From JAAYHG01 sp012735455 (GTDB lineage Bacteria > Bacillota > DTU030 > DUMP01), in NCBI GenBank assembly GCA_050951365.1, contig JBMNIX010000015.1:61607-125606 (forward strand): a DNA stretch of 64,000 bases. The letters run 5' to 3'. A program made the translations under genes and the position numbers. This document shows, piece by piece, positions 17,524 through 25,215 of this stretch. Position 1 is the stretch's first letter; every line of letters begins with the position of its first letter. Below the pieces are notes generated by a model. It did not search any database. It saw only the letters and a program-made list of their open reading frames with translations, and was not told the origin of the DNA.

Positions 17524-18522
17524 TCAATTTGCCTTTTTCCAACCGGCAATCTTAGCAGCTATAATTACCGCCCGCGCCATAGCCTCGGGGTCAGCAATCC
17601 CTTTGCCTGCAATATCAAAAGCCGTACCGTGGGCCGGCGTACAGATGGCATAAGGAAACCCTGCACCCACAGTTACACCGCGCTTAAAGCCTTTGAGCTT
17701 GGTGGCAATTTGGCCTTGATCGTGGTACATGGAAATTACAGCATCATACTTTCCTCGAAAAGCGGCGATGAATAACGTGTCTGCCGGATAAGGGCCGGAG
17801 ACATTAATACCCTCTGCCCTAGCCTGCTCCACCGCAGGTCTTATGATCTCTGTCTCCTCAGTCCCGCAAGCCCCCCACTCGCCGCCGTGGGGATTCAGTG
17901 CGGCTACCGCTATGTGTGGCCTGTTAAAGCCAGCCCTGGTCATGGTTTGATGTGCCAGTTGTATTGCGTCTCGAACCCTTTTCTGACTAAGGGCCGAACT
18001 CACCTGGCGCAAGGGTATGTGGCTGGTTACCCGAAAGGTCCAGAGCTCGTCTAGAACGTTCATTTCACCGAAGAGCCCATCCCAATTTAGATAGTGGGCA
18101 AACAAGTGCTGGGGATCTTCGAACTTGTACCCACCTCTAATAAGGGCCGCTTTGTTTACGGGGCCGTAGACAAAGCCTGCCCAGGCTCCTGCTTGGCTGA
18201 GTTGCAGGGCCTTGACTAATGCGTTGCCAGTCACCCGCCCGGAGTAGGCATTCAGTTCGCCTGGCTTGACAGTAGCAGCATCCAGGTCTCTCAGATCAAG
18301 AAAGGGTAACGGGCCTTCCCAGTTCGCGTGTGATACGTCTTCTATTACCGTGACAGGAAAACTAGTGCCTGTTATTTCTTGGGCTTTAACAAAGACCCGC
18401 AAGTCTCCCATCAGCACCGGCCAGCAATAAGGGAGCAGACGGTCCTCTGCACATAGTTTTGCTACTATCTCCGGACCGATCCCAGCAGCTTCGCCCAAGA
18501 GAACACCTAAAACCGGCTTCAT
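17524..18522 (-). CDS. PdxA/TphB-like NAD-dependent dehydrogenase
   Basis: About 332 residues from ATG 18522 directly behind GGGGGGAAGAG. It belongs to the PdxA fold: GIGPEIVAKL at the N-terminus, VTSHIPL, LNPHGGE, MYHDQGQIATK and HGTAFDIAGKG are all present, giving the metal-binding histidines of the later motifs. It deviates where canonical PdxA has MGDPAG (here LGEAAG) and GHTE (here DPQHLFAH). No four-carbon-acid kinase of the DtnK type is nearby, so a phosphorylated threonate substrate looks unlikely. Oxidation of an unphosphorylated hydroxyacid or diol, as in TphB, fits better. It is in the sigma-54 operon, between the Fd-Ldh2 fusion and the ferredoxin-domain protein. Confidence 0.82.
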   Translation of the reverse strand: MKPVLGVLLGEAAGIGPEIVAKLCAEDRLLPYCWPVLMGDLRVFVKAQEITGTSFPVTVIEDVSHANWEGPLPFLDLRDLDAATVKPGELNAYSGRVTGNALVKALQLSQAGAWAGFVYGPVNKAALIRGGYKFEDPQHLFAHYLNWDGLFGEMNVLDELWTFRVTSHIPLRQVSSALSQKRVRDAIQLAHQTMTRAGFNRPHIAVAALNPHGGEWGACGTEETEIIRPAVEQARAEGINVSGPYPADTLFIAAFRGKYDAVISMYHDQGQIATKLKGFKRGVTVGAGFPYAICTPAHGTAFDIAGKGIADPEAMARAVIIAAKIAGWKKAN

Positions 18523-18565
18523 CTCTTCCCCCCATCTCACTTTTTTTGCGTAGTATAAACTCCTC

Positions 18566-19807
18566 TTACTTCCAGGGTACGGTAAGCCCTAATTCTGTAG
18601 CCAGCAGAGATAGCTCATCCCGTGTCTTAGGTCCAATGGATATTCCATGCACAGCATTTCGGCTGCGTGCAGCCTCGGCTCGTTCGCCTGGGATCCGAAC
18701 ATCTCCCTGGTCTACCTTGATTTTTGCAGCCCAGTCTGTAAGGCGCTGCTCCCATTCTTCTGACCCTAAGAAAAATACTGGATCTAAGGCAGCCACGAAC
18801 TGACCTACGTTCGCCAACCCACTGGAATCCATCGAACCTCGCACATCCGTTGCATATGCTCCGCCACTCAAGACTCCGCTCAGTAGGTCCACTAATAAAG
18901 CAGCAGCATAACCCTTTGCACCGCCTGCCGGTTGCAGCGTACCCTTGAGAGCTATTGTTGGGTCAGTTGTTGGCCGACCAAACTCATCTAGTGCCCACGT
19001 AGGCGGAATCTCGTGCCCTTCCTTACCCGCCAGCCTGATCCTGCTTTTCGCCACAGTGGTGAGCGCCATATCCAGACAAAACTCCCCCCACGGCGCTGGT
19101 GCTGCCACACTGATGGGGTTTGTTCCTAACACAGGGGTCTTACCGCCCCAGGCTGCCATGGAGGGGCCAGTATTACTCATCACCAGACCTATGAGTCCTG
19201 CCCGGGACGCAGCCAGCGTATAAAAACTGGCCAGCCCAAAGTGATTGCTCCTCTTCACGGTTGCCACACCAACACCATACCGTTTGGCAGATTTAATACA
19301 GAGCTCCATAGCCCGTAAACCGGCTACCTGCCCCCAGCCGTTACCCGCATCACAAACCACTACTACTCCCGACTGTTTTTCCACCTTAAAGTCGGTAGCG
19401 GCCTGCATCAAACCAAGTCTAATTCTCTTGATATACCCGGCTAATCTGGCAACGCCGTGCGACGAAGTGCCACGGAGATCGGCTTCCAGGAGTGACGCAG
19501 TGACAATGCTAGCTTCGTCTTCCGGCACACCGATGCGCAAGAGTACCGCCATTACGAATTCTCTTAAGTCCGTTAAGGGAACTGCCACCCCAGCCTCTTG
19601 CCGCTGACTTGGCTCGACTGGTACAATACGAATGGCCTGTTCAGGACAGACTTCTGCACAAGCACCGCAACCACTACAACCCGTAGGGCGCACTTGAATG
19701 AAATTCTCAACTAGTACAAGTACACCAAAGCCGCAGTATTCCGCACACATTCCACACTGGATGCAACGATCAGAAATCTCTACGCGATAATTATTTCCTG
19801 CTCCCAT
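18566..19807 (-). CDS. Ferredoxin-Ldh2 (malate/L-lactate dehydrogenase family) fusion protein
   Basis: 413 residues from ATG 19807 behind GGGAGGGGCAGGG. Residues 1-65 form a two-cluster ferredoxin (C15xxCxxCxxxC25 and C44xxCxxCxxxC54; the first cluster lacks the usual Pro after its last Cys). Residues about 78-410 are an Ldh2/MDH2-type NAD(P)-dependent 2-hydroxyacid dehydrogenase: SSHGVARLAGY with the catalytic His, KRSNHFGLASFY, VLGTNPISVAAP and GGAKGYAAALLVDLL. Ldh2 enzymes oxidise malate, lactate, ureidoglycolate or diketogulonate-type acids without iron-sulfur clusters. The fusion suggests electrons can pass to or from ferredoxin. It is the first gene after the sigma-54 promoter. Confidence 0.9.
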   Translation of the reverse strand: MGAGNNYRVEISDRCIQCGMCAEYCGFGVLVLVENFIQVRPTGCSGCGACAEVCPEQAIRIVPVEPSQRQEAGVAVPLTDLREFVMAVLLRIGVPEDEASIVTASLLEADLRGTSSHGVARLAGYIKRIRLGLMQAATDFKVEKQSGVVVVCDAGNGWGQVAGLRAMELCIKSAKRYGVGVATVKRSNHFGLASFYTLAASRAGLIGLVMSNTGPSMAAWGGKTPVLGTNPISVAAPAPWGEFCLDMALTTVAKSRIRLAGKEGHEIPPTWALDEFGRPTTDPTIALKGTLQPAGGAKGYAAALLVDLLSGVLSGGAYATDVRGSMDSSGLANVGQFVAALDPVFFLGSEEWEQRLTDWAAKIKVDQGDVRIPGERAEAARSRNAVHGISIGPKTRDELSLLATELGLTVPWK

Positions 19808-19832
19808 CCCTGCCCCTCCCTGTTCCTATTAC

Positions 19833-19850
19833 ATGCAACTTCCATGCCAA
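19833..19850 (-). promoter_or_regulatory. Sigma-54 promoter of the 10.9-19.8 kb operon
   Basis: The minus strand reads TTGGCATGGAAGTTGCAT, matching the -24/-12 consensus TGGCA-N6-TTGC with the correct GG-to-GC spacing of 10 nt. Transcription would start about 12 nt downstream, leaving a short leader before the Fd-Ldh2 start at 19807. The upstream gene encodes a sigma-54 activator, which supports the call. Confidence 0.85.
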
Positions 19851-19851
19851 C

Positions 19852-19871
19852 AAAAAAAGCGCTTCCGCGCC
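19852..19871 (-). terminator. Terminator of the sigma-54 activator gene
   Basis: The minus strand reads GCGC-GGAA-GCGC followed by seven Ts, 47 nt past the activator stop and immediately upstream of the sigma-54 promoter. The operon is therefore insulated from activator transcription. Confidence 0.65.
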
Positions 19872-19917
19872 CAATTAGTTGCCGTTACGTCCACTTTCTG
19901 AACTTGTGCCCGTTTAT

Positions 19918-21843
19918 CTATGTTAAGATATTGTACTTGCGGACCTTCTTCCATAACGTGGTGCGGCTTATGCCCAAGATATGTGCCGCTTCCTTCTGAG
20001 TCATGTTTGGCTGCTCAAGCACATGGCCAATGATTTGAGCTTCCATCTCATCTAGCGTACCGGGACGTATAGTAATTGTGTTCATTGTGTTCAAAGGAGC
20101 ATCTTCAGACCACTTGACCTCGCTGCAACCCAGTTCCGTGATCAAAGCCTTCAAGGTGTCAGTAGGAGTTCCCTGGCCCCAAAGCACATCCAAGCGGTCA
20201 ACAAGATTCTCCATTTCCCTCACGTTGCCAGGCCAATTGTAAGCAAGCAGTTGGGATTGAAGCATGGGATCCTCCAGTAAAACACTGGCGTCCCTTCCCC
20301 GTTGGGTTAGAAGGTAAGCGAAAAGCTCAATGATCTCAACCCCTCGCGCCCTTAAGGGTGGCAAGTTTAGCCTCAGTACATCAATACGATAAAGCAGATC
20401 CTGCCGGAAACGACCCGCTTCAACGAGGCGCGAGAGAAGCCGGTTAGTAGCAGCGATAACACGCACGTCGATGGGAACATAGGCAGTTCCACCCACCCGC
20501 ATGACTTCCTTTTCTTGCAGTACTCTCAGCAGTCGACCCTGTAGCTCAAGAGGAAGTTCGGAGATTTCATCCAGAAAAACAGTCCCGCCATGGGCAAGCT
20601 CGAACAAGCCTGGTTTACCACCGCGCTTGGCCCCAGTGAAGGCCCCTTCCACATACCCAAAGAGCTCACTTTCGAGCAGTGATGGGGGTAAAGCTGCACA
20701 GTTAACGGCTACGAAAGGTCCTGTCTTCCGCAAACTAGCGTTATGAATGGCCTGGGCAAAAAGTTCTTTACCGGTACCCGTTTCACCATAAATCAGTACG
20801 GTGGAATCAACCTGGGCATACGAACAGGCACGTTCTACAGCGTTCCGCATGACTGGCGACGAACCACGGATATCGGCAAAAGTGTAACGCGCCTGAAATC
20901 CTTTGGTTCTCAGTTCGGTGCGGACTTTTTCTTCCAAACGGCGGATCTTGTCCGCGCTTTGCAGCGATAGCAGCGTCCCTAGTTTGCGTCGTCCCAACCG
21001 CAGCGGAACTTTATTGACCAGTAGCGCCTGTCCTCTCAATTGAACGAGCTGGTTCAAGTACGGTCTTTCTTGCCCAATGATGCGCAAGAACCCAGGTTCG
21101 TTACCGACTAGGTTTCTTATATCACAACCAACTGCCTGCTCAGCACCCAAACCCAGCGTACTTTGGGCCAACTTGTTAATAAGCTTAATCTCACCTGAGG
21201 GTTCCAGGGCAATCAGCCCTGTCAGGCTGAGGTCAACACACGCGCGTAACCAGTAAGTCAGTTCCTCGTTCTTTTCACGAAACTTCATTATGTCCTGCGC
21301 GCGGTAAATACCTTCCAGGACGGATTCACGTTGAGCACCGACAAAGACGGCCTGAAGCCCCTCTTCTCTGGCTGCGTTAACGACTACCTTACCTCCCACC
21401 ACCAGAGAAAACCCATCCCGTTTGGCCGCTCTTACTTGTTCTGGAACCTCGGAGGTAGATTCGAACCAGTAAGTACCTATGGTAAGATCAAACATCCTCT
21501 CCAACGTTCCGAACTCGTACTCCTCTTGAGCCGGCTTGTAGCCTACATAGGCCACAGCTCGATGTGACCGTGCCGCTTCCCAAAAAGCTACTATAAGGTC
21601 AAATTGTGTAAGTCGTATCAGCGCCACAGGAAGGCTCGTCATATCCCTGATCATGTATCCAGTGGCGCCCCGTGCAATAACCACCACTGGCTCCTCTGAT
21701 TGGTTTTCGTAAGGCCGCACCAAGTCTACCGCGTCTTCAAAGCTTGCCTCAACCAAATGGTAGTCAAGCTCTAACTTGGAGTACACATCTTTTACTACAC
21801 GGGTAATCTCGGGATCGGGAGAAACCATTACCAATGTGCCCAT
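19918..21843 (-). CDS. Sigma-54-dependent activator with PrpR-type sensory domain
   Basis: About 641 residues from ATG 21843, 10 nt behind GGGAGGGG; an ATG at 21900 is an alternative. A PrpR_N-like ligand domain occupies about the first 190 residues, then a PAS-like region (about 200-300). The AAA+ module has Walker A GETGTGKE, the sigma-54-contacting GAFTGAKR, Walker B GTVFLDEI and the R-finger region. A Fis-type HTH (KEAAHILGISRTTLWKKVRKY) ends the protein. PrpR_N domains bind small carboxylate-type effectors. The gene is transcribed in the same direction as, and just ahead of, an operon with a sigma-54 promoter, so it is almost certainly that operon's activator. Confidence 0.95.
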   Translation of the reverse strand: MGTLVMVSPDPEITRVVKDVYSKLELDYHLVEASFEDAVDLVRPYENQSEEPVVVIARGATGYMIRDMTSLPVALIRLTQFDLIVAFWEAARSHRAVAYVGYKPAQEEYEFGTLERMFDLTIGTYWFESTSEVPEQVRAAKRDGFSLVVGGKVVVNAAREEGLQAVFVGAQRESVLEGIYRAQDIMKFREKNEELTYWLRACVDLSLTGLIALEPSGEIKLINKLAQSTLGLGAEQAVGCDIRNLVGNEPGFLRIIGQERPYLNQLVQLRGQALLVNKVPLRLGRRKLGTLLSLQSADKIRRLEEKVRTELRTKGFQARYTFADIRGSSPVMRNAVERACSYAQVDSTVLIYGETGTGKELFAQAIHNASLRKTGPFVAVNCAALPPSLLESELFGYVEGAFTGAKRGGKPGLFELAHGGTVFLDEISELPLELQGRLLRVLQEKEVMRVGGTAYVPIDVRVIAATNRLLSRLVEAGRFRQDLLYRIDVLRLNLPPLRARGVEIIELFAYLLTQRGRDASVLLEDPMLQSQLLAYNWPGNVREMENLVDRLDVLWGQGTPTDTLKALITELGCSEVKWSEDAPLNTMNTITIRPGTLDEMEAQIIGHVLEQPNMTQKEAAHILGISRTTLWKKVRKYNILT

Positions 21844-21978
21844 CGTCCACAAGCCCCTCCCTGACATACATCCCTGGTTGGAACCTGGTTCGTCCACCAT
21901 TTTATTGCGAGAAAGAGGAGCCTAGCCCTCTACGGCGAACAAATTAAGCTATGTTCTATTACTGACGGAGGAATGGAC

Positions 21979-22404
21979 ATGAACGAAACATGGCTCAGCT
22001 ACATCCGCGAAAAGTTTACAGACACACCCTTTTTTCGCTTCATGGGTGTGGACATTGACACATTGGAAAAAGGGTTTGCCCGCCTTTCTCTTGAAATCAA
22101 GCCGGATCTTCTTAATACCTATGGCACCTGCCACGGAGGAGCCTTGGCAGCCCTGGTAGACATGAGTATGGGGATTGGGCTACGGACCCTTATGGTCAAA
22201 GTGGTCACGGTGGAGCTTTCGATGAACTACCTGCAACCAGCGTATCCGGGCGAAAAGATTGTCGCCGAAGCCAAGGCTATCTATGAAGGCCGTCGTGTCA
22301 TTGTCGCCGAAGCCAATCTCATTGGTAGGGAAGGCCTCATCGCGAAAGGCAAAGGGACTTTTCTTGTTACAGGGCCAGACAGTATCGAAGAATCTAGTGA
22401 CTAA
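21979..22404 (+). CDS. PaaI-type hotdog thioesterase
   Basis: About 141 residues. ATG 21979 is 7 nt behind GGAGG; an ATG two codons upstream is too close to the site. The single hotdog domain includes TYGTCHGGALAALVDMSMGIG, with the HGG turn and catalytic acidic residue of PaaI-type enzymes, and VELSMNYLQPAYPGE. The family hydrolyses acyl- or aryl-CoA thioesters as tetramers in the cytoplasm. It is monocistronic, divergent from the sigma-54 activator and followed by its own terminator. The substrate is not predictable. Confidence 0.88.
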   Translation: MNETWLSYIREKFTDTPFFRFMGVDIDTLEKGFARLSLEIKPDLLNTYGTCHGGALAALVDMSMGIGLRTLMVKVVTVELSMNYLQPAYPGEKIVAEAKAIYEGRRVIVAEANLIGREGLIAKGKGTFLVTGPDSIEESSD

Positions 22405-22528
22405 GGTTTTGCTTGATATAAGCAACAAACCCAATCCTGCTAACAAGCAATTCTCTTTTTTCAGCGTCAACACCTTTGACAATTCCTACAAACTTTGCCC
22501 CTCGTTTTCGGCAATGAAAAAGGAGAAC

Positions 22529-22560
22529 CCGGGCTACACTTGTCGCTAGCCCGGTCTTTT
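22529..22560 (+). terminator. Terminator of the thioesterase gene
   Basis: An 8-bp stem CCGGGCTA/TAGCCCGG with a 10-nt loop is followed by TCTTTTC on the plus strand. Confidence 0.65.
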
Positions 22561-22906
22561 CGCCGGCAGGTTAGCTAGACGGATGAAATCTACTAATCAC
22601 AGGTTAGGCAAAGTCCTCCCTGGGAACCAACCACAAACATCTCCTCGAAGGCAATCCCATGCCCCCGGTAAGGCCACTGGTATTCAATACACCCCATCAT
22701 GTATTCATGTATTTCCCTTTCATTGGCTCGCGTATACGTTGCGGTGAATGCTTCCTGGCGTTCAAGCAAATGACCAATGTCACACAGTTAAGTTTTCCTT
22801 CACTCGGTACCCTCAGTTTCTATCATTTTTTATTAGAGATTTTTTGAGTACCGTCTGCCAGCCCTTATTGTTGTAAGAATGCCGGTTTTTTAACGTACTG
22901 CCCTAA
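22561..22906. other. Intergenic stretch without a recognisable gene
   Basis: About 350 bases between two converging terminators. It is relatively AT-rich, has short open frames only, without ribosome sites or recognisable motifs, and shows no clear repeat. Confidence 0.5.
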
Positions 22907-22941
22907 CAAAAACCCGGCTGCGCCTCGGGCACAAGCCGGGT
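22907..22941 (-). terminator. Terminator of the 23-35 kb minus-strand operon
   Basis: On the minus strand, CCCGGCT/AGCCGGG arms (22934-22940 and 22913-22919) are followed by TTTTTGTT, 31 nt past the hydroxyacid dehydrogenase stop. Confidence 0.75.
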
Positions 22942-22970
22942 ACTATCAGTGAATTCCTTCTATACTTGCT

Positions 22971-23948
22971 TTATTTTCTTCTGCGATCCCAAACCTCTGG
23001 GTTGTAAATGTATTTAGGATACTCACCCTTAAGAACGCTGAGGATTCCCTCAGCCGCCCAACTGGCCATGCGCTGCAAGGCTTCTTCGGTGTGTGCTGCC
23101 ATGTGGGGAGTAACAACCACGTTGGGCAAGGTGAAGAGCGGGTTATCAGCAAGCGGGGGTTCGGGATCAAAGACGTCGGTACCGAACCCGGCAAGCTGGC
23201 CTACCTTGAGGGCTTCATAGACAGCCGCCTCATCTACAAGAGGACCGCGGCCTGTGTTGACAAGAATAGCACCTTTTTTCATCTTGGCTAGGCGCTCAGC
23301 GCTGATGAGGTGATGGTTCTCCGGCGTAGCCGGGGCATGCAGACTAACCACATCTGCCTGGGCCAGAAGTTCGTCCAGTGAAGCCACAGGGGTTACGTTA
23401 AGCTCCTTGGCCACATCTTCCCGTAGGAGAGGATCGTAAGCAATAACGTTCATCTCCAGCCCAAAGCCACAGCGTTTGGCTACGGCGGCCCCGATCTTAC
23501 CCAGCCCTACCACGCCCAGGGTCTTGCCGTTCAGTTCCACGCTGGGGACGGTGAAGCGGGCGGAAAAGTTGTGTTTCTCCCGCAGTTCCTTGTCGGCCAC
23601 GAAAACGTTCTTGGCCAGGGTCAGCATGAGCATAACAGCGTGCTCAGCCACAGCAAGAGTATTGGAACCAGGCGCATAGACCACTGGAATACCAAGCTCG
23701 GTAGCGGCTTCAACGTCAATGTTGTCCACACCAACGCCGTGGCGGCCAATGACTTTGAGGTTAGGCGCCGCCTCCAGTACGTCGCGTGTAAGCGGTGTGG
23801 TGCGGACCAAGATGCCATCCGCGTTACCAACTTCCTCTTTCAGTTTCTCCGGGGCTGGATCACTGGCTAACCGCCAATCGGTTTCGGAAGCCAGAAGGTC
23901 TAGTCCGACCTGATGTACCCGCTGTACAACAATCACTTGCGGTTTCAA
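22971..23948 (-). CDS. D-isomer-specific 2-hydroxyacid dehydrogenase (SerA-like)
   Basis: 325 residues from TTG 23948 behind AAGGGG. The Rossmann motif is GVVGLGKIGAAVAKR; the catalytic triad appears as NTGRGPLVDE (Arg), DVFDPEPP (Glu) and VTPHMAAHT (His). It lacks the C-terminal ACT domain of true SerA, so it belongs to the short phosphoglycerate/hydroxypyruvate reductase-like group. It reduces a 2-oxoacid or oxidises a D-2-hydroxyacid with NAD(P). It is the last gene of the block, 17 nt after the LarA-like gene, suggesting both act on the same hydroxyacid. Confidence 0.88.
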   Translation of the reverse strand: MKPQVIVVQRVHQVGLDLLASETDWRLASDPAPEKLKEEVGNADGILVRTTPLTRDVLEAAPNLKVIGRHGVGVDNIDVEAATELGIPVVYAPGSNTLAVAEHAVMLMLTLAKNVFVADKELREKHNFSARFTVPSVELNGKTLGVVGLGKIGAAVAKRCGFGLEMNVIAYDPLLREDVAKELNVTPVASLDELLAQADVVSLHAPATPENHHLISAERLAKMKKGAILVNTGRGPLVDEAAVYEALKVGQLAGFGTDVFDPEPPLADNPLFTLPNVVVTPHMAAHTEEALQRMASWAAEGILSVLKGEYPKYIYNPEVWDRRRK

Positions 23949-23965
23949 GTAAATTCCCCTTCCAC

Positions 23966-25201
23966 TTACTTGAGATTACCCTCGGCATCAAACTCTAAGG
24001 CCGCGCTCTCACCCAAGAGCTCCAGGCGCGGATGAGCCTTTACTTCTTCAAACAGCGCCTCAGAGACCTGTAGCTCCTGCAGTTCCAAGGTATTCTTGAT
24101 GCGAACCACCCGCGCAGCCTCAGGAGCAATGCCAGTCAGTGAGGACAACGCCACGCGAAGTGCCTCACGGTCGTTTTCTACGCTCACCGGAGTTCGACCA
24201 CGCTCCAAGACGCCAGCGGCAATTACGTTGGCATAAGTGGCGGCAATGTCAATCTTGGAAACAAAGCGTTTTGTAGTAACGTCCGCCAGGCCCATGCCCA
24301 GAGCGTTGCCGTGGGAGGCCTCGGTGAGGTCCAGGACAACTATGCGCTTCACCCGGGGACGCTCGGGCTCGGGGATACCTAGCTTATACATGCGGCCAAT
24401 GACATTGACGTCCATGCCGGTGCCGCTGATGTTCTTGCCCATTTCATCCACTACTAGGACGTCAATGTCATCGAAAGGCAGCTGCGGTAGATAGGCCTTG
24501 GCCTTTACCAAAAGTTCCGCATCCACCTGCATTAGGTCGGCGGCCAAGGTTGCCCTAACTTCAGCCGTTTCTTCCTGGGAGTTCTCAACGATGCCCAGAC
24601 CCCCAATGATACGTCCGGTAGCTAACGATACCCGTGCCGCAGCTGGAATAGCCTCGGCAAGGCCACTTTGATGCATGGTAGTACAACCGCGTTCTTTACC
24701 AAGGCCCACAGATATCATCTTCACCAGACCGCTCTCGTTGGCCGCCCGGAAACCTGTGTGCGGTTTTACCCTGTTGACAACAAATACTGCGTCCGCAGAC
24801 CAGGCGTTCTTATCGAAATAGACTGGTATACCCTGCTCTGTGCGGCCAATCTCTACCACTTCCATCGAAGAGATAATGGGCACGCCCATACTCTCCTCGG
24901 TAATCCCAAGGCTCTCCAAAATGCCCAGTTGACCCTCGGCAGTAGCACCGCCGTGACTGCCCATGGCCGGCACGAGAAATGGCTCTGCGCCCGCAGCACG
25001 AATGAATGCAGCCACGGTCTTCAAAATCAAAGGCATATTGGCGATGCCTCGGCTACCAGCCGTAATGGCTACTCTCGTCCCCGGTTTTATCTGCTCCTGC
25101 AGCTTTATGCGGCTCAGTTCGTCCCGCACTGCTCCTTCTACGTCTCTCAGTACCGGGCACTCCATATTTTGTCTAACCTTATAAAAGCGCGGAAAATCCA
25201 T
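23966..25201 (-). CDS. LarA-like (DUF2088) nickel-pincer-type racemase/epimerase homologue
   Basis: About 411 residues; ATG 25201 is 8 nt behind AGGAGG. Conserved blocks are ITAGSRGIANMP, VPAMGSHGGAT, VNRVKPHTGFR, LVKMISVGLGK and VVDEMGKNISGTGMD. They recur in the paralogue at 48198-49475. The family is related to lactate racemase LarA, whose members use a nickel-pincer nucleotide to racemise or epimerise 2-hydroxyacids. Conserved His and Lys residues are visible, but I cannot confirm the cofactor ligands. No larB, larC or larE is in the window. It sits between the UxaA-type dehydratase and a hydroxyacid dehydrogenase, consistent with inverting a hydroxyacid stereocentre. Confidence 0.78.
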   Translation of the reverse strand: MDFPRFYKVRQNMECPVLRDVEGAVRDELSRIKLQEQIKPGTRVAITAGSRGIANMPLILKTVAAFIRAAGAEPFLVPAMGSHGGATAEGQLGILESLGITEESMGVPIISSMEVVEIGRTEQGIPVYFDKNAWSADAVFVVNRVKPHTGFRAANESGLVKMISVGLGKERGCTTMHQSGLAEAIPAAARVSLATGRIIGGLGIVENSQEETAEVRATLAADLMQVDAELLVKAKAYLPQLPFDDIDVLVVDEMGKNISGTGMDVNVIGRMYKLGIPEPERPRVKRIVVLDLTEASHGNALGMGLADVTTKRFVSKIDIAATYANVIAAGVLERGRTPVSVENDREALRVALSSLTGIAPEAARVVRIKNTLELQELQVSEALFEEVKAHPRLELLGESAALEFDAEGNLK

Positions 25202-25215
25202 CTTCAAGACCTCCT

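Noticed and set aside
22659..22847. 62-codon frame in the intergenic region
   Set aside because: No ribosome site, no recognisable motif, and it is located between two terminators.
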